Source of the DNA: an uncultured Eubacteriales bacterium
GTDB lineage: Bacteria; Bacillota; Clostridia; UMGS1883; UMGS1540
Assembly: GCA_900552775.1 (NCBI GenBank)
Contig: USAP01000062.1
Coordinates: forward strand, 1 to 9,780
Direction of reading: 5' to 3'
DNA length: 9,780 nucleotides
Shown: positions 7,674 to 9,780 of the stretch, piece by piece
Numbering within the stretch: position 1 is the first letter of the stretch
How the letters are laid out: the number at the start of each line of letters is the position of its first letter
Notes under the pieces: generated by a model
Told to the model about the DNA's origin: nothing
What the model saw: the letters and a program-made list of their open reading frames with translations, nothing else
Databases searched by the model: none
Position numbers and translations under genes: made by a program

Positions 7674-8933
7674 TTACTCAGTTTCCGCCAAGTGCGAAAG
7701 TAAATACTTTTCGGCTTCCGTGTTCCAGAGACCGTTATATCTTTTAACTATTTCTGCAAGATTTTTGAAAAGCTCATTTGTTTTACCGAGTTCTTCAAAA
7801 TCCGCAATTGCCGTAAGGGGAAGGCTTATATGTGTGTATATAAGCTTTTTGCCGCCTTTGATTTCGGGGAGATGCTGCGTGGCTTCGCCGGCTGCGTCAA
7901 GTCCGCCTATGTGAGTGATCATAGCGGCTGGGTTTACAAGACCTTTTTCCATAAGCGACAAAGCTTCTTTCATATCGTCCGTGTTGCCGCCCGATGTTCC
8001 TACAATATGAGTTGATGCATAGTGAACATTATAAAAGTTAAATTCTGCTTTAAAATCAGGGTTTGTCGGGCCTGCAAAGAAGTTCAGACAGCCGTCTTTG
8101 CCCAAAATATCGTTACCCATTTCAACAACGGGGCGAACGGGCGCATAAACATAAACATCGTCAAAACCTTTTCCGTCTGTCATGGCGCGCATATCTGCCG
8201 CAGTCTTGTCGGAAGTGTTGAGATAAATAAGCTCAACTCCGTTTTTGGCAGCATCTTCGGGTGTCAGAATGCTTGCGGCACGGTTAAGTCTTGCATCATC
8301 TATGTCCGTAACAACGAGCATTTTCGGCTTGCGAGGACCGTGTATTGCATAGTCTATCGCTCCCATACCCATGGGGCCTGCGCCGGCCAGAATTGCCATG
8401 TTTCCGCCTTCAACAATGCCCATCTTGTGAACATAGCAGCCGTTTTCCGTATGATACTGAGCGTGGTAGCCGCCAACGATACAGCTCATCGGCTCAGCAA
8501 GAGAACCGTAGAAAAATGCATCGCCCGCATAGTGAAGGAGGCAACCCATTTCCATGAATTCGTGAGGGATTATTACGTATGTAGCCTGACCGCCTATGTA
8601 TTTATATGAATATCCCGGAGCGGCAAGACTGCCTTTATAGTTTATTGCGGGCTGGATTGAGAAACGCTGTCCCGGTTTCCATTCGTCTGCCCATTTGCTG
8701 CCTGTCTTAATTATTTCTCCGCAGAATTCGTGACCGATGATTATCGGATTTTCGCTTACGTCGTTCGGAACGCGCTTGTGGTCTGCGCCCTGTATGGTCG
8801 CTTTGTAAGACGACATGCAGATAGAGTCCGAAACAACTTTGGCGAGTATTTCATCGTCGCGGATTTCCGGAAGCTCAAATTCTTCAAGACGCAAATCGTT
8901 TTTTCCGTAGAGCCTCAGCGCTTTTGTTTTCAT
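7674..8933 (-). CDS. Zinc-dependent medium-chain dehydrogenase, L-sorbose-1-phosphate reductase type
   Basis: A 419-residue medium-chain alcohol dehydrogenase. Overall sequence, length and the N-terminal region (MKTKALRLYGKNDLRLEEFE) resemble the SorE group, L-sorbose-1-phosphate reductases that interconvert a keto-sugar phosphate and a polyol phosphate with NAD(P)H. That name rests on my memory of the family. Catalytic zinc ligands are visible: Cys39 in SICMSS, His68–Glu69 in GHEFCG, and Glu147 in AEPMSC. The four-Cys structural zinc loop of classic alcohol dehydrogenases is absent. The Rossmann motif is AGAGPMG at 183–189, and the acidic residue Asp210 after the second strand suggests NAD over NADP. 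The ATG at 8933 follows AGGAG with 10-base spacing, 37 bases after the regulator stop. No sorbose PTS or other sugar genes are visible, so the real substrate may be another polyol, ketose or phosphorylated form. The context suggests an oxidative or reductive step feeding the 2-oxoacid dehydrogenase. Confidence 0.85.
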   Translation of the reverse strand: MKTKALRLYGKNDLRLEEFELPEIRDDEILAKVVSDSICMSSYKATIQGADHKRVPNDVSENPIIIGHEFCGEIIKTGSKWADEWKPGQRFSIQPAINYKGSLAAPGYSYKYIGGQATYVIIPHEFMEMGCLLHYAGDAFFYGSLAEPMSCIVGGYHAQYHTENGCYVHKMGIVEGGNMAILAGAGPMGMGAIDYAIHGPRKPKMLVVTDIDDARLNRAASILTPEDAAKNGVELIYLNTSDKTAADMRAMTDGKGFDDVYVYAPVRPVVEMGNDILGKDGCLNFFAGPTNPDFKAEFNFYNVHYASTHIVGTSGGNTDDMKEALSLMEKGLVNPAAMITHIGGLDAAGEATQHLPEIKGGKKLIYTHISLPLTAIADFEELGKTNELFKNLAEIVKRYNGLWNTEAEKYLLSHLAETE

Positions 8934-8970
8934 AATAGTTCAACTCCTAAAATATATTATTATTTGTTTT

Positions 8971-9726
8971 TCACAAAACTTTAACGCCGATCTGTGTAAG
9001 ATTTTCGGCGGTTTTTTTATCAAATCCGTCATCGGTTACAAAATAGTCTGCATCCGACGGTTCTGCAAAAGTAAAAGGATGGCTTTTACCGAGCTTTGTG
9101 CTGTCCATCACTATTATAACGCGGCTTGCCATTTGCACAGCGGCGCGCTTTAATTCGCATTCGTCATAGCTGCCGCATGTAAAACCGCAGTTTTTTGTAA
9201 AACCCGATGAGGCTATAATCGCAGTACCTATGTTGAGACCTCTTAAAAACTCAACCGAATGAAGACCCGAAAGCGAAATGTTGTCGGGATTAAGATGACC
9301 GCATACAACGCTTATGTCGCAGTTCTTGTTTTTAGTAAGTTCCATTGCGATATTCGGACCGCTTGTAATTGCAAAAAGAGGTTTTTGCCCCATTTCTTTT
9401 GCAACCTGCATTACTGTGCTTCCGGCGTCAAAAAAAACGCAGCTGTTGTCTTCAATAAGTCCGGCAACTTTTTTGCCTATCTCCGCTTTAAGCGAAGGAT
9501 TTACGAATTCGCGTCTGTTATACGCTTCTTCCTTTTTCATTGAAAGGTGCATTATGCTTTTTGCTCCGCCGCGTGTTCTTATGATTTCTCCCGCGTCTTC
9601 GAGATATTCGAGATCGCGCCTTAAAGTCATTGTCGAAACCTCCGGGAACAGAGAGGAAAGTTCCGTAAGTGTTACAAAGCCCTTTGAGATTATGTACTTG
9701 TTGATTTTTTCACGTCTGTCTTTCAA
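8971..9726 (-). CDS. DeoR-family transcriptional regulator
   Basis: A 251-residue sugar-responsive regulator with the DeoR architecture. The N-terminal winged helix-turn-helix is about 3–57, with recognition helix STMTLRRDLEYLEDAGEI (31–48) and the wing RTRGGAKS (50–57). The C-terminal DeoRC sensor domain, about 75–250, has FDAGST (99–104), SGFTKNCGFTCGS (174–186), the conserved Glu and Lys of DECELKRA (188–195), and DSTKLGK (208–214). DeoR proteins usually repress a nearby catabolic operon and are released by a phosphorylated sugar intermediate. First position in the operon suggests control of the four genes downstream and probably of itself. Start: TTG at 9726, the first start after an in-frame TAA, with GGGGGTG upstream; the helix-turn-helix begins only a few residues in, so a later start would cut it. 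Upstream ATGs are out of frame. Confidence 0.93.
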   Translation of the reverse strand: MKDRREKINKYIISKGFVTLTELSSLFPEVSTMTLRRDLEYLEDAGEIIRTRGGAKSIMHLSMKKEEAYNRREFVNPSLKAEIGKKVAGLIEDNSCVFFDAGSTVMQVAKEMGQKPLFAITSGPNIAMELTKNKNCDISVVCGHLNPDNISLSGLHSVEFLRGLNIGTAIIASSGFTKNCGFTCGSYDECELKRAAVQMASRVIIVMDSTKLGKSHPFTFAEPSDADYFVTDDGFDKKTAENLTQIGVKVL

Positions 9727-9740
9727 AACTTACACCCCCA
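9724..9740 (-). promoter_or_regulatory. Ribosome binding site and TTG start of the regulator gene
   Basis: On the − strand GGGGGTG (9739–9733) differs by one base from the ideal GGAGGTG and stands six bases before TTG (9726–9724). An in-frame TAA two codons upstream excludes an earlier start. The rare TTG fits low-level synthesis of a repressor. Confidence 0.7.
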
Positions 9741-9743
9741 AAG

Positions 9744-9758
9744 AACATTTTGTAACAT
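9744..9758 (-). promoter_or_regulatory. Possible operator: AACAT direct repeat upstream of the regulator
   Basis: AACAT occurs at 9744–9748 and again at 9754–9758 (+ strand), exactly 10 bases apart, one helical turn, inside the 54-base AT-rich leader before the regulator. The reverse strand reads ATGTT twice and includes TATGTT (9759–9754), a possible −10 element whose −35 would fall at or past the window edge. Position fits an autoregulatory site, but the repeat is short and could be chance. Confidence 0.25.
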
Positions 9759-9780
9759 AGAATTTGATAATTTTTAACAC

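Noticed and set aside
8022..8609. 195-codon open frame on the + strand opposite the dehydrogenase gene
   Set aside because: Shadow of a well-supported medium-chain dehydrogenase; no motif or ribosome site.

Overview
The window reads as chromosomal DNA of an anaerobic, low-to-middle GC Bacillota, most likely an uncultured Clostridia-type gut bacterium. This is inferred from four things: the polA–coaE–lytic transglycosylase order, the purine-rich Shine-Dalgarno sites, the fused alpha/beta E1 of a 2-oxoacid dehydrogenase, and a sorbose-1-phosphate-reductase-like dehydrogenase. The taxonomic call comes from gene content and is not proven. I see no tRNA, rRNA, CRISPR array, insertion sequence or phage gene.

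Left part, + strand (1–2001): a housekeeping cluster. It holds the C-terminal polymerase domain of DNA polymerase I (cut by the window edge), dephospho-CoA kinase (coaE) and a small membrane-anchored SLT-type lytic transglycosylase. The three genes overlap end to end by about 14–17 bases, so they are probably transcribed together and translationally coupled.

Middle (2002–2410): a 409-base convergent intergenic region. It holds a likely terminator for the + operon (about 2097–2140), an inverted repeat (2195–2240) and a strong 16-bp-stem hairpin (2272–2322). That hairpin has T-runs on both sides and looks like a bidirectional terminator. No convincing gene lies here.

Right part, − strand (9726 down to 2411): one apparent five-gene operon, read right to left. 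The order is a DeoR-family regulator, a zinc-dependent medium-chain dehydrogenase of the L-sorbose-1-phosphate reductase type, dihydrolipoyl acyltransferase (E2), dihydrolipoyl dehydrogenase (E3), and a single-chain fused E1 alpha/beta thiamine-diphosphate dehydrogenase. Gaps are 37, 71, 20 and 27 bases, each with a visible ribosome binding site. All parts of a lipoate-dependent 2-oxoacid (or acetoin-type) dehydrogenase complex are present with catalytic residues intact.

The most interesting inference is that this is a substrate-inducible catabolic module. The dehydrogenase would oxidise or reduce a polyol or keto-sugar (phosphate), the complex would convert a downstream 2-oxo compound to an acyl-CoA and NADH, and the DeoR protein would sense a sugar-phosphate intermediate. 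The substrate cannot be told from sequence. No transporter, kinase, aldolase or lipoate ligase is visible; they may lie beyond the right edge.
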